From: Larix kaempferi
Lineage: Eukaryota > Streptophyta > Pinopsida > Pinales > Pinaceae
DNA: 64,000 nucleotides
Direction of reading: 5' to 3'
Assembly (NCBI GenBank): GCA_027924585.1
Contig: BSBM01000712.1
Coordinates: 4,056,501 to 4,120,500, forward strand
Of this stretch, positions 53,701-64,000 are shown piece by piece (positions within the stretch are counted from its first letter, which is position 1; every line of letters starts with the position of its first letter). The translations under genes and the position numbers were made by a program. Below the pieces are notes generated by a model. The model was not told the DNA's origin and ran no database searches. It worked only from the letters and a program-made list of their open reading frames with translations.

Positions 53701-54981
53701 AAACTTGTACGGATCTGAGACATTGAATGTAGGTGATATGCTAAAGTCCTTTGGCAGTTCCAACACATAAGCATTGTCTGAAATCTTCTTCAAAATATTA
53801 CATGGTCCAATCTTCTTAAGCTTCAGCTTGTTATACGTTCTTGTCATAAATCTCTCCTTCCGAAAGTGTGCATAGACTAAGTCTCCTTCGTTGAATGACT
53901 ATAGCCTCTTCTTTCTATCAGCTGTCAACTTGTATGTTGTGTTTCTCTTTTCTATGCGCTTTCACACATATTCATGCACTTCTTTCATATGCTCCGCAAA
54001 TGTTTCTACATCCGCACTTTTCTTGATCTCTATCGGTATCGCGACCAAATCCATCACTCCATGTGGGATTCTTCCTTGAACAATCTGGAATGGGATCATA
54101 CCTTTCGACCGATTCATAAAATTGTTGTACGCGAACTCTGTTTGCGCCAACACATTCTCCCACTTCTTAGGTCTGTCGGCCGTCAAACATCTTAGAAGCT
54201 TTCCCAAACTTCTGTTCACCACCTTGGTCTATCCATCTGTCTGTGGATGATATGCCGAGCTAAAATGCAACCTCGTGTCTAGTTTCTTCCATAGGGTTAT
54301 CCAAAAATGTCCCATAAACTTGGTATCTCTATCTGACATTATACTCTTCAGAAACCCGTGCAATGTGACTATCTCCTTGAAGAATAATACAACAAGGCTT
54401 GTGGCGTCACTTGTCTTTCGACACAGAATAAGGTGTTCCATCGTCGAAAATCTGTCGACTACAACAAAGATTGAGTCGTTACCTTGCTGCATCTTCAGAA
54501 ATCCCAACACAAAATCCATGCATAGGTGCTCACATGGGGTATTCGACAATGGTAATGGTTCATACAATCATGTATTCTGACTTCTTCCTTTCACCAAATG
54601 GAAAGTCGACACTATCGAACCCACCTTCTAACATTCGTTGTCATTCTTGGCCAATAATATTTTTCTTCGACCAATGCCTTGGTCTTGTTGATGCCAAAAT
54701 GACCAGCTAATCCGCCACTGTGCAGTTATCAGATCAGGTTCTCCCTTACGGATCCTCTGGGAATACACAACTGTTTTCCCTTGAATAGGTATCCGTCTTG
54801 GATGAAATAATCCAAGTATGGATTCCTATCGACACTCCATGGTTTGCGACTTTCCTTCCATGCTTTCACAAAATCCACGTCGGTCTAATACTCTATTCCC
54901 GTTTCTTGAATGGTTTTCATGTTTAGCAATTCAAATCTTTGACTCAGCATGTTAGAAACCTTGTTCGACTTGCCAGAATTA
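53653..54981 (-). pseudogene. pol: Z integrase
   Basis: From 54981: the RNase H/integrase linker SGKSNKVSNML, the zinc finger LLHSGGLAGHFGINKTKAL and YYWPRM (near 54740-54660), core [20 protein letters not shown] (first Asp), [15 protein letters not shown] (second Asp), [10 protein letters not shown]. The catalytic Glu codon after QTDG reads Lys and the preceding Gln is a stop. Then KWENVLAQTEFAYNNFMNRS and the C-terminal GPCNILKKISDNAYVLEL. Non-functional. Confidence 0.85.
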
Positions 54982-55365
54982 TGTGAGGAACCTGCAACAA
55001 TTAATTAATGAAAATACACGAGATAACAGTAATAATAGAACTCATAATCACTTTATTGATCCCAGGCCACTTCGAGGGGGAAACCTCCTTTGAGAAAGCT
55101 CAATACAAATAACTTCATGGTACCTTCATTGGCCTTAACATACACTTATATACTAAGTCTATGCCCAAAACTATGGGTCAATACCATGGGACATATAATA
55201 CTACGGGACGACTTACAAAGCATATGCGTCCAATACTATGGGTCAATACCATGGGCTAATACAAAATATGGATCAACAAATACTACGGGACGACTTACAA
55301 AGAATATGTGTCCAACAACAATATACTAACAAAGTAAAGAAAAGGGTTCACATGGGTTCCTAACA
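54982..55365 (-). mobile_element. Y 3' LTR (384 bp)
   Basis: Same length as the 5' copy, with several substitutions between them. Contains an internal repeat ACTATGGGTCAATACCATGGG / AATACTACGGGACGACTTAC, twice each. Confidence 0.95.
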
Positions 55366-55378
55366 TCCCCTCTCCCTT
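55366..55378 (-). other. Y polypurine tract
   Basis: Minus-strand AAGGGAGAGGGGA abutting TGTTAGGAACCC of the 3' LTR. Confidence 0.85.
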
Positions 55379-55394
55379 AGAAAAAGCTTTGTCC

Positions 55395-56441
55395 TCAAAG
55401 CTTTAGATGTGGAAATTCATGTGGAATCTGAAGGAGTGGTTCCCCTATAACATCCTCGGGTTGCATTCTGTGCCACTGAATTAATACCTCTGTGATATAT
55501 TGAGAGAGAAGTTGGCGCCTTTTGAGGTTCAGGGAGGATTGCTTGGAAGGATGGAGATGAAGAAGAACCATAGCCCCTGCTTGAAAAGTGCACCCAGAAC
55601 GGTGTTGATCGGCTTGTTGTTGCATTCAAATTCTGGCCATGTGAAGATTGTCCTGCAAAATGAGAAGAATATGATCGCAGTTTCGAAGAACCGAGTCAAT
55701 TTCCTGAACTGGGGAACTAGTGATGGTGTATGGAAGAAGAACTGGCAGTGCCTGTCCATAGATTGCTTCATATGGTGTCATTTTAGATGGGGTTTTGTAC
55801 CACTGGAGTGCTTCAAGGAAATCCATAGAAATGGTTTTCCAAATCTGTGTAGGGATGGGAAAGGGTTCTAGCAGTCCCGAAAGGAGTGTCGTTTCACCCT
55901 TGTTGACCTGGAAAGTATCACAGTCAGCCACGATCTGTTAAATGCAAATTTTCAGTCCCTTCCAAAAGAAGTTACATTGTTCCCAGTCATACGTTTTGAG
56001 GAACCTAGAGTGCCCTACCGATGGAGAAGCATGGATTTCATAGAAGACATAGCCTTGTTGAACATATTGAAACCAATTTGGAAAAAGCAAAGAAATAGCT
56101 GTAAGAGAAACTAGGTCATCAAATGTGCGAGAAGGAGCATCCGCCACCAGATTGTCCTTACCCTTCTTGTAAGTGATCGCATAGGCATAACCCATGAATT
56201 GGATAACCCATTTTAGGTGTGATGGGGAGGAGAACCGTTGTTCCAGGAATTGTTCCAGACTCTGGTGAGTGGTCTGGATGCCAAAATAATTCCCTAATAG
56301 GTATGGCTGCCACTTTTGTACTGCATGCAAAATAGACATCATTTCCTTCTCAGATGTAGATGCAGCTAAATTATTACTGGAAAGGTCTCTTGAAGGTGGC
56401 AAGCCCACTAGTTCAGCAAAGACACCTGCATATCTATCCAA
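55395..56441 (-). pseudogene. pol: Y RNase H, shortened integrase and chromodomain remnant
   Basis: From 56441: TSEKEMMSILHAVQKWQPYL and TTHQSLEQFLEQRF, YKKGKDNLVADAPSR (RNase H end), then a zinc-finger-like remnant, TIWKTISMDFLEAL-like core start, KTPSKMTPYEAIYGQALP, a Gln-rich helix, and VLIQWHRMQPEDVIGEPL, a chromodomain end whose conserved Trp is Gly. The catalytic core between its first Asp and the MTPYEAIYG block is deleted. The N-terminal 20 codons of the open frame are not RNase H. Confidence 0.75.
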
Positions 56442-56470
56442 GGAAGTAGTGGAGACCGTTGGTGGGGCAT

Positions 56471-57157
56471 CTAAATGGAATGGAGTTGAGCAATAACACC
56501 ATGTGAATTCTTCTTACAGAGCTTTTCTAGGCGATGTGAACTGATGATGCGGAGAAACCCTGGTTGTAAGCCCGTAAATTTGTGTTGTTTTCCATTGACT
56601 GAAAACTGCATCCAAAGTTCAGTAAAATACCATAAGACGGGGCCAAGTGTGTGTAACCATTGAACGCCCAAAACCACATCACATCTGCCTAAGGAGAAGG
56701 CAAACATGTCAAAGCACAGGTTATAATCTTCCAGAGAGATATGCACATTGTGACACTTCCCTTTGGAAGGTAAGGTGCCCCCATTGGCAATCATAACTTC
56801 AAAGTTGGAGCAAGGATGGACAAAACAATCAGCTTATTTTGCGATCTGATGGTCAATGAAATTATGAGTGCTACTAGAATCAATGAGTATTGTAAGAGGG
56901 ATCTTCTTGAAGTAACCCCTGACCCGCATTGTTTGTGGGGTGGTGACGTCTGCTAAAGCATGGAGATATATCTCTGGGTGGTCATCCAGAGACAGAGGGT
57001 CAACAGACAGCTGTTGAATGTCGACCTGATCATCTAGTGTATCTGGAGCTTGTTCACCAATTTCAGAAGTAGGTGGAGAATCCACATCCAAGAGATAAAT
57101 ATTTTGTTGAACACATCTATTTCTCTGAGTGAATTTCTCATCACAATTATAACACAA
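56471..57157 (-). pseudogene. pol: Y zinc knuckle and protease
   Basis: MCYNCDEKFTQRNRC near 57150 is a degenerate zinc knuckle (His replaced). The protease follows: RVRGYFKKIPLTILIDSSSTHNFI (active-site D-S-S-S instead of D-S-G-S; catalytic Asp present), CHNVHISLEDYNL, and FSLGRCDVVLGVQWLHTLGPV, the protease C-terminal block of chromovirus-like elements. A stop/frameshift lies at about 56800-56834. Confidence 0.8.
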
Positions 57158-57163
57158 CCCTTT

Positions 57164-57942
57164 TTATCTGCGTGCCCGCATCTCTGTTTCAAAAAAATGC
57201 TTGATAGGAGTTGGTCTAGGACTTGGCGGGATGGGAGGTCGTTGAGAACCCATATTACGGAAGGGAACAAAAGTTGGTTTGGAGCATTGTTGGGCTAAAA
57301 TATTTTCTTTTGCCAACTTAGCCAACCCCAGGGCTTCCATCATTGTGTTGGGACAGAACATTTTGACCTCTCAACGGATTTCATCCTTAAGACCACTAAT
57401 AAAACAACTCCTGTAGAATTCATTAGACAATCCTTCTGTGTGATTGGCTAGTTTCTCAAATTATATCTGATACTCTCTCACAGTGCCAATTTTGAAAAGT
57501 TTCACGAGTGCTCCTGTTAAGTCATCAAAAGCACTAGGACCAAATCGTTGCAAAAGAGCTAGAAAAAATCTGGGCATTTTGGCTCTTCATGAGCCTTGAT
57601 GTACCAATGATACCATTGAAGAGCTTCTTGTTCTAAATGAAAGGATGCAAGTGGCACTTTGTTGACATCAAAAGTATTATGCAGACTGAAATACGGTTTT
57701 GCACAATAGATCTAGCCAGTCGGATCAATACCATTGAAGCGAGGAAAATCAAGCTTCGGACCACGGAGATTGATGGAACAAGAGAACCCATTGTGTGATG
57801 AAGACTTGGACTGTCGTTCGTTGTTCATGGCTAAATGCACAAGATAGAGGTCGAGATTTTTTTCATCCAGATCCTGGAGTATGGTTTGGATGGCTGCAAG
57901 TGCTTCCTCCATGGTTTTTGCTCCTGCGCAGGTGACAATCAT
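57164..57942 (-). pseudogene. gag: Y gag
   Basis: Frame from 57942: MIVTCAGAKTMEEALAAIQ, LRGPKLDFPRFNGIDPTG, the usual start of a chromovirus-type Gag domain. The middle (57370-57710) is readable only in pieces (LEQEALQWY-like, a Leu-rich helix, FARF-like), and 57361-57164 gives ALGLAKLAKENILAQQ and a Pro-rich stretch. Multiple stops. Confidence 0.7.
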
Positions 57943-58909
57943 AACAAGGAGTTTTTTTTTGGGGGGGAAGGGTAGAAAAACACAAACATAAGCTTATTTA
58001 GTAAAGGGAAATCTGGATTTGGGAAAAAATCTGATGGGTAATTGGGGTTTGACTAGGTTTTGGATAGGGAAGCAGAAAATGAGGATTTCAGAAGAGGGGT
58101 GAAAGAAAGAGAAAATTTGTCAGAAAGGGACAAAGAAGCAGAAATAGGGAATGAACACGGTAGCAAAATTTGAAGCCAATTGGGTGAAAATTAAAGAAGT
58201 TATGGAAAACCCTAAAAATAGACAAATGTGGGATTTCTTGCTTTGGGGTAGGGTCCTCAAGAATGAAAGATGCATAATGGGATTACAGGGGTGTCAGGGA
58301 AGTTTCAAGGGAAACTGAGTGAAAACAAGGGAGATATGGCGAAAAATGGAATTTTATACTCTTTTTTTTCAGAATGGATCTGCTACAGTGCATAAGGGAT
58401 CGAAAACGGATGAATCTGAAATGGCATAGAAGGGATTGACAATAGATAGATCTGAAATGACACAGAAGTGATCGGCAACAGTCCTTGACAGAGGAAATCT
58501 ACGATTTATCAGTTGAAAATAGATATGGACCCCGTATGCTTGGCTTCCTAAGGGTTCAAGGGATTCACTTGGACACCAATGCTTTCTGACGGATTGCGTA
58601 TTGGGGCAGTACTCCTCACTCCATGGCTTAGGTAAAACTGATAACTGCTTTGCCACAAACAGCAGCTCTTGGATTACCTCACGGGTGGGAACTAGTCAAT
58701 CAGGTAGGGGTTAGTGCCCTTTTAGCTGGCAGGTCCTCTCAATGGGCCAGCTATTTTGGGGTTGCTGTGGTACTCCTCACAATGAGTTTTAGGGATTATG
58801 CCCAAGTACTTCCCACAGTTAAGTGGATAGGGATTATTCCCATATCCAAACCTGCAACAGATGCGAAAAAAAAAATGGCAGAAATTTGACCCAACGAGCC
58901 CAAGAAAGT
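57943..58909 (-). other. Y leader, no coding content
   Basis: About 0.97 kb between PBS and gag, with poly-T/poly-G at 57950-57970 and purine-rich text to 58330. The open frames at 58369-58889 show no domain. Confidence 0.6.
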
Positions 58910-58921
58910 GCTATGATACCA
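58910..58921 (-). other. Y primer-binding site
   Basis: Minus-strand TGGTATCATAGC, initiator-Met type with one change from the plant consensus, shared with W. Confidence 0.85.
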
Positions 58922-58923
58922 AA

Positions 58924-59307
58924 TGTGAGGAACCTTCAATAATTAATTAGTGAAAATACATGAGATAGCAGTAATAATAGAACTCAGAATCACTTTATTG
59001 ATCGCAGGCCACTTCGAGGGGGAAACCTCCTTTGAGAAAACTCAATACAAATAACTTCACGGTACCTTCATTGGCCTTAACGCACACTTATATACTAAGT
59101 CTATGCCCAAAACTATGGGTCAATACCATGGGACATATAATACTACGGGACGACTTACAAAGAATATGCGTCTAATACTATGGTTCAATACCATGGGCTA
59201 ATACAAAATATGGATCAACAAATACTACATGATGACTTACAAAGCATATGCATCCAAAAACAATATACTAACAAAGTAAAGAGAAGACTTCAGACGGGTT
59301 CCTAACA
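58924..59307 (-). mobile_element. Y 5' LTR (384 bp)
   Basis: TGTGAGGAACC to CCTAACA, followed by the AATTA duplication and Z RNase H sequence. Confidence 0.95.
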
Positions 59308-59308
59308 A

Positions 59309-60480
59309 ATTATGTCGCAACATCAAGGTATATCCCTACAGGAATTCGACCCGCTTCATGTTCCGCCGATTCAACTTCCATTGAGTGTTCAAGTACCTTA
59401 GTGCTTGGTGATCTATGTACAACACAAATTCCCTGGGAAACAAATAATGCCTCCACTTCTTCAACGCTTGGACAATAGCATAGAATTCCTGGCCATATAT
59501 TGAATATTTTCGCTTTGCTTCATCCAACTTCTCACTAAAGAATGCAATTGGTCATCCGTCCTGGCTCAACACTGCTCCAATTTCCATTCCACTCATGTCG
59601 CAATTTCCATTCCATTCTAGGAGCACTAACACCTGGATCTCAGTCACCTTTTCTTTCAATTTGTCGAAATATTGCTAGGCAGCTTCTGTCCACTTGAACT
59701 CCCCTTTCTTCATGCACTTGGTTAATGGTGCACAAATCTGACTGAATCATCAAATGAAATTCCCGTAGAAACTAGCAAGTCCATGGAAACTTCGCACTCC
59801 AGTTGTGCTTGTTGGTTCTGGCCAATCCAACATTGCCTTCACCTTCTTTGGGTCCATCACTAACCCTTTACCAAAGATTACAAATCTCAAGTACACCGGT
59901 TCTTCCTTCATGAAGAAACACTTTTGTAGGTTCATCATCAGCTTCTCTTCCTACAAATTCTGTAATACTTGTTGAATGTGATCCAAGTGTTCGACCTTGG
60001 TTTGACTAAATATCAGGATATCGTCTAGGTATACTATGATGAAATTTCCCAAGAATGGTTTCAGTACCTCATTCATCAATTGCATGAATGTACTGGGTGC
60101 ATTAGTCAATCCGAATGGCATGAATAACCAGTCATACAATCCTTCCTTCGTCTTGAATGTTGTCTTCCATTCATCTCCCTCTCTACCCCTAATCTAGTGA
60201 TATCCACTCTTCAGATCGATCTTGTTGAAGTATCTCGCTCCACTCAAGTAATACATCAAGTCGTCCATTCTCGGCTATGGAAACCTATACTTGATCATGA
60301 TCTTGTTGATAGATATGGAGTATGTACACATCCTCCATTCTCCACCCTTCTTCGGTGCTAGTATTGTTGGTACCAAACATGGGCTAAAAATCTCTCTGAT
60401 CAATCCCTTGTCCAACAACTCCTGGACTTGTTGATTGAGTTCCTAAATCTCTGTCGGAGTCATCCTATTTGGTTCCTTGA
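59309..60480 (-). pseudogene. pol: Z reverse transcriptase and RNase H
   Basis: From high coordinate: palm blocks readable around 60400-60150 in pieces, then [20 protein letters not shown], catalytic [17 protein letters not shown] near 60000-60030, CFFMKEEPVYLRFVI, KVKAMLDWPEPTSTTGVRSF, then RNase H with EAKRKYSIYGQEFYAIVQAL and FVLYIDHQALRYLNTQ (59527-59336). Many stops. Y interrupts just after KRVEFL and LRHN. Confidence 0.85.
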
Positions 60481-61265
60481 TTGGAAAACTCGATCTTGGA
60501 ATCAAGTCGATCTGTTGGGATATGCTTCTTGTCAGTGACAATCCCGTCAGTTCCTTGTCGACTACTATGCTCCGAAACTCATCAAGCATCTCTTCCACTT
60601 CGACCGGAATGCTCTCCATTGTCGACCTCTCAACACATGGTCCTTTCGGAGTGATGGCGAAACATCTCGATTGTTTCCCCTCCTATGCGAGGAATTCCTT
60701 AGCTGAGCACATCAGCACTAGATCCTCCCAATAGTTTCTCTCACCCTGATTGCAGTCGTCTTGATCCTCCTGCTTCAACTTCATCATCCTTTGTGTGCCA
60801 TTTTTCCACACTGTGACTGTGTTAGCTCAACCATCATAGATCATCTTTCAATTATATTGTCATGGCCTCCCTAACAGCAGATGACATGCGTCGATTGGGA
60901 TTACGTCGCACAATACAATGTCTTCAAGCTTCCCAACCTTAAATTTTATCAGGAACTATCTAGTTACCTTGACATGATGTCCTTTCTGCAACCATGATAT
61001 CTTGTATGGATTCAGGTGTTCCCTACATCTCAAACCCAACTTGTCGATGACCTCTATAGACACAAGATTCTCTGTACTTCCACCATCGACTATGGTCTCT
61101 CAATACCTGTCATCGATCAACACTCTAGTTCGAAAGATAGCCTTTCATTGTGCCGAATCCTTCTTGTCACATCGGTCATCCTGAACCAACATTCTGTTGG
61201 CCGTCATAGTTCGACCTTTTCCTCTACCCTCTTCGCCATTATCGGATTTTGATTCTTTCCTCTCA
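60481..61265 (-). pseudogene. pol: Z protease
   Basis: Minus strand near 61100-60970: TMVDGGSTENLVSIEVIDKL (active site D-G-G-S; catalytic Asp kept), YKISWLQKGHHVKVT, then VLCDVIPIDACHLLLGRPWQ near 60900-60860, the protease C-terminal block. Upstream codons to about 61265 are linker. 60481-60780 is the protease-RT linker and RT entry with stops. Confidence 0.8.
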
Positions 61266-61394
61266 TCGACTTACTCATCTCATCAATGTCTAGGTTTCGA
61301 CTCATCTGCTACATGTAGATTCCCTAGGAGTTCGTAGGATTTGTGTCCCTGATCTAGGTGGATATCGGTGGCCACCCACCTTTCCAATTGGATC

Positions 61395-61954
61395 AAAATA
61401 GTTTTCTGGCAATTTACTATTTTTAGCAGTTTCTTCGGGTCTTGAACTTCCGGGGCCATTTTGAGGCCCTAAATGACCATTTTTGGAGATTTGGGGGGCG
61501 AGACAGTTTTCAATAATTTACATTTGTTCTTAGATGAAAGTTGTAAATCTCGGATAGACCTTTCCAACAGGCTACCGAGTGCCCCAAACGGAGATCATAT
61601 GCAAAAGTTATGACCTCGGGAAGTTGACTGTTCAACTAACCACCTTGGGGACGCAAACTTTATAACGGTTCATCTTCCAGGGTTATGTGGGGGATTATTT
61701 TCCTCATGCTTATGATAAATAGGCCCTTTGGACCTCTCTTTGTATTCATCTTCTTGCAAGTGAGCGCAGCCGTCACATCTCTTCTCAGAGATAAGCCGCC
61801 ACCATTCCAGCAAGCTTGTTTTGTGCTGCATTTTACAGTTTTAGCTTATTCCCTTATTGAATAGAAAACCAGTTTTACTGTATCTATGTTATTTTATATT
61901 AAGCATCTGATAATAGTTTGTATTCATTTTGTTCTGGTCATAAAATTTGGATCA
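61395..61954 (+). mobile_element. W 5' LTR (left border uncertain)
   Basis: Ends GGATCA just before the PBS at 61956. Contains a TATA-like TGATAAATA at about 61713. The left border cannot be fixed because the 3' LTR is outside the window; Z-like text seems to end near 61390. Non-coding. Confidence 0.5.
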
Positions 61955-61955
61955 A

Positions 61956-61973
61956 TGGTATCATAGTGATCTG
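61956..61973 (+). other. W primer-binding site
   Basis: TGGTATCATAGTGATCTG, initiator-Met type, one base after the LTR end. Confidence 0.85.
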
Positions 61974-61992
61974 CTCCTTGTCATCTTAATGC

Positions 61993-63010
61993 ATGTCCCC
62001 AATGAGGTCAAGGTACAAAGAATTGGGTCTCGAGCTTGTTTCTCTTGAGGACAAAAGCTCTCACACGCCCAAGCGACCTCTCATGGAAGGAGAAAATAAA
62101 GATGACAGGACAAGAGATCCTTTCAAAATGTTGCTTGAGGAAGACCTCATGCAACAAAGGAACGAGATGATGGATAATTTCGTGCAAATCCTTTGTCGGC
62201 TACCAACAAGCGACGCATCTTCCTCGAGTGGAGGCACCGCCCCCTTCAAGGTGCAAATCAACTTCGATATTCCTATATTTGAAGGTCAAATAGACATAGA
62301 TGTTGTAGATAAGTGGTTGAATCTACTGGAAGGGTATTTTTCTATCCATAACTTTTCAAATAGAGAAAAGATTACTTTTGCGCTCATCAAATCCATTCCC
62401 CAAGTCAAAGATTGGTGGGAAACTTTCTGCGAGCAAAAGGACACAGAGGAAACCTCATTATTTCCTTATTATTTTCAGCCACGGCCACCTGGAAATCCTT
62501 CAGGGATGCTATTAAGGAACAATACTACCCTATTTGAAGTTATGACGACTTGTATACCAAATGGACCACACTGCGACAAGAAAGAGACCAAGCAGTGTCA
62601 GAGTTCATAAATACCTTCCATACCTTGCGCATGAAGCTAGGTATCAAAGATTTAGAGCGACATCTAGTGCTCAAGTATCGTGGTGGTATGCATAGATACA
62701 TCCAGGGCGAAATGGAATTTCTTGACATCTCTTCCTTGGGCGCAACCTACCAATATACCGTCAAAATCGAGCAGAAGCTCAAACAAAAGACGCGGCAATT
62801 TCAGCCAGGGAACCCCTCACAGTAAAAGACAGGAAAGGGCGGCCCCAACCCATAGAATAAAGGACAGACCAAAGATGGATAGTATTAGGACAACTAGTCC
62901 AAGGAGCAAGCAAAGAAGGACACTGGAAAGACAAAGAAAGATATCGGGAAGTGGTGCTACTTCCATAAGAGCCCTTGGCATAACAATGTTGACTGCCGCT
63001 CAAAGTAGTC
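61993..63010 (+). pseudogene. gag: W gag and zinc finger
   Basis: The start is the ATG at 61993 (MSPMRSRYKELGLELVSL), 19 bases after the PBS. Capsid-like domain: QINFDIPIFEGQIDIDVVDK, WLNLLEGYFSIHNF, KDWWETFC. A frameshift near 62480-62530 moves to the frame of KWTTLRQERDQAVSEFINTF and DLERHLVLKYRGGMHRYIQ. After stops, the finger CYFHKSPWHNNVDC (C-x2-H-x4-H-x4-C, a CHHC version of the CCHC knuckle) is at about 62955-62996. Confidence 0.8.
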
Positions 63011-63352
63011 GCTGGTGGCCAAAGTGAAATCATCTGAATCAGATGCCGATTCTGACTCTGAGTCTGAACCAGAAAGGGGAAGATGGATCATCAACGTGAA
63101 ACCCAGTGCCACCATTGCTACCACCAAGCTCCATCCTGATGAACCAGATGAGCCAGAAGAAGGAGAACGCCTCTTCCATTCACAGATGTGGGTGAAAGGC
63201 ACCCCGCTGCACTTCATCGTTGATAGCGGTATCCAGAAGAACCTCATCTTAGCAGAGGTCGTCAAGCACCTGGCCCTACCGACAACGCCACACCCACAAC
63301 CCTACACCATTGGATGGATTCGCAAAGGAAGCGATCTCCGCGTCAACCAATA
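63011..63352 (+). pseudogene. pol: W protease, N-terminal half
   Basis: An acidic Ser/Asp/Glu linker (SSESDADSDSESEPERG), then LFHSQMWVKGTPLHFIVDSG with the catalytic Asp in D-S-G-I, KNLILAEVVKHLALPT and YTIGWIRKGSDLRV. It ends at a stop at 63351 (TAG) and the same frame continues after it. Confidence 0.8.
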
Positions 63353-64000
63353 GTGCCTATTGTCGTATGACTTCAAGCCCTTCAAGGACGAGGTATTGCG
63401 TGATGTTGCTCCTCTCGAAGTTTTAGATGTTATTTTGGGCCAACCGTATTTATGGAAACATCATGCTGTATATGAGTCCAGGCCTTGTAGTGTTATTATT
63501 TCTTTGAACAGGAAATTGTACAGGATACCCGATGCAATCCCTCCTAGTGCTATTTCCTTGATCTCTACCAAGCAATGCAGGAAGGTCATCTCTCAAACTG
63601 GGAAATTTGACTTCTTCGTGATTCGCTCTCAGAGTGAGAGAAATATTGCAGCCACATCCAGGCCCTCTGCGTCCAATCTCTCCACACAATAGAAGCAAGT
63701 GGATAAGGTGGTGGAAGAATACTCAGATATCTTCTCCTCTCCTTCCGGGGTACCTCTACACTTCCAGGTCAAGCATCCCATCGATCAGACCCCAATCACA
63801 CTACTACCCAATGGGCCAGTCCATCGCCACTTTCTATTGGAAAATGAGGAGATCAAGAGGTAGATCCAAGAATTTCTCCATAAGGGGCACATCCATCCCA
63901 TCTCATCAACTTGTGGGAGCCCAATCGTGCTGGTGTAGAAGAAAGATGGAACCTGGCGGCTCTACATTGATTACCAAGCCCTGAATCAAATCACAGTCTG
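63353..64000 (+). pseudogene. pol: W protease end and start of reverse transcriptase
   Basis: YDFKPFKDEVLRDVAPLEVL and VILGQPYLWKHHAVYESRP close the protease. Then a linker, a stop at 63690, the pre-RT QVDKVVEEYSDIFSSP, VPLHFQVKHPIDQTP, and the RT start LHKGHIHPISSTCGSPIVLV, KDGTWRLYIDYQALNQIT at the right edge, with stops near 63860 and 63937. RT is incomplete because the window ends. Confidence 0.8.

Larger units (their letters stand above)
54982..59307 (-). mobile_element. Gypsy element Y, complete ends, RT deleted, TSD AATTA
   Basis: Two 384-bp LTRs (54982-55365; 58924-59307), ends TGTGAGG and CCTAACA, with AATTA at 54977-54981 and 59308-59312. The PBS at 58910-58921 and polypurine tract at 55366-55378 give minus orientation. 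Internal: gag, zinc knuckle, protease, then directly RNase H, a shortened integrase and a chromodomain-like end. The RT is missing between about 56441 and 56471, and much of the integrase core is missing too. Inserted between Z RNase H and integrase. Confidence 0.9.
53451..61390 (-). mobile_element. Chromovirus Z (minus strand), split by Y
   Basis: Ty3/gypsy element with a chromodomain after integrase. Read from high coordinate: protease (about 61100-60850), RT (60480-59750), RNase H (59530-59309), then Y, then the H2C2 finger, integrase core, GPY/F-like end and chromodomain down to 53470. The X composite cuts it on the left, and W borders it on the right near 61390. LTRs and gag are not in view. 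Heavily decayed. Confidence 0.8.
61395..64000 (+). mobile_element. Ty3/gypsy element W, 5' part, runs off the right edge
   Basis: Plus strand: LTR, PBS, gag, nucleocapsid finger, protease and RT start. It lies head-on to Z and probably inserted into Z gag, whose missing parts would then be right of W. Several in-frame stops and one frameshift in gag. Confidence 0.8.

Noticed and set aside
58369-58889. Possible host exon beside Y
   Set aside because: It lies between the Y PBS and gag, shows no domain or splice structure, and is better explained as Y leader.

Overview
The window is plant nuclear DNA made almost entirely of nested LTR retrotransposons. I see no host gene, tRNA, rRNA or CRISPR array. 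Evidence: Ty1/copia and Ty3/gypsy gag-pol domains, primer-binding sites of the plant initiator-Met type (TGGTATCA.AGC) and other plant types, TG...CA LTRs with 5-bp target-site duplications (TSDs), and heavy C-to-T/G-to-A decay typical of methylated plant repeats. The depth of nesting and the general look of several elements suggest a large-genome seed plant, perhaps a gymnosperm, but the sequence does not fix the species.

Left block (1-12377), all minus strand. A relic copia element (copia B, 10921-12377) was interrupted by a gypsy element (G, to 10920). G was interrupted inside its integrase by copia A (to 4985). Copia A received a third element in its reverse transcriptase, now a 388-bp solo LTR (2124-2511). 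The far ends of copia B, G and copia A lie left of the window. Positions 12378-14014 are unassigned.

Central block (14015-53450), plus strand. This is a Tat-like gypsy element X with 4.4-kb LTRs (16265-20661; 46906-53450). It is preceded by a truncated 3' end of a second copy (14015-16264), an internal-LTR-internal-LTR composite. Each X LTR carries a 1042-codon reading frame of unknown function. gag, protease, an extra archaeal-type-like RNase H, RT, vestigial RNase H and integrase follow in that order. The RT is split by element V (24224-41018, TSD CATCC), which keeps gag and protease but has no RT, RNase H or integrase. V's 5' LTR is split by element U (24430-30916, TSD CAAAA), a very young element with 2025-bp LTRs whose only cargo is an intact 800-codon orphan ORF. 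The downstream X LTR is split by M (47641-49785), a DNA-transposon-like insertion with 28-bp terminal inverted repeats, an AT-rich desert and GC-rich palindromes.

Right block (53451-64000). A minus-strand chromovirus Z (53451-54981 and 59308 to about 61390) is interrupted by a small deleted gypsy element Y (54982-59307, TSD AATTA). A plus-strand gypsy element W (about 61395 to the right edge) begins beside or inside Z and runs out of the window in its RT.

Functional logic: autonomous elements supply Gag, protease, RT, RNase H and integrase to copy RNA into DNA and integrate it. U, V and Y lack part or all of this set and must have been mobilised in trans or deleted after insertion. The least explained items are the LTR-borne ORF of X, the orphan ORF of U, the palindromic element M, and a set of small hairpins with matched stems in the copia A 3' region.
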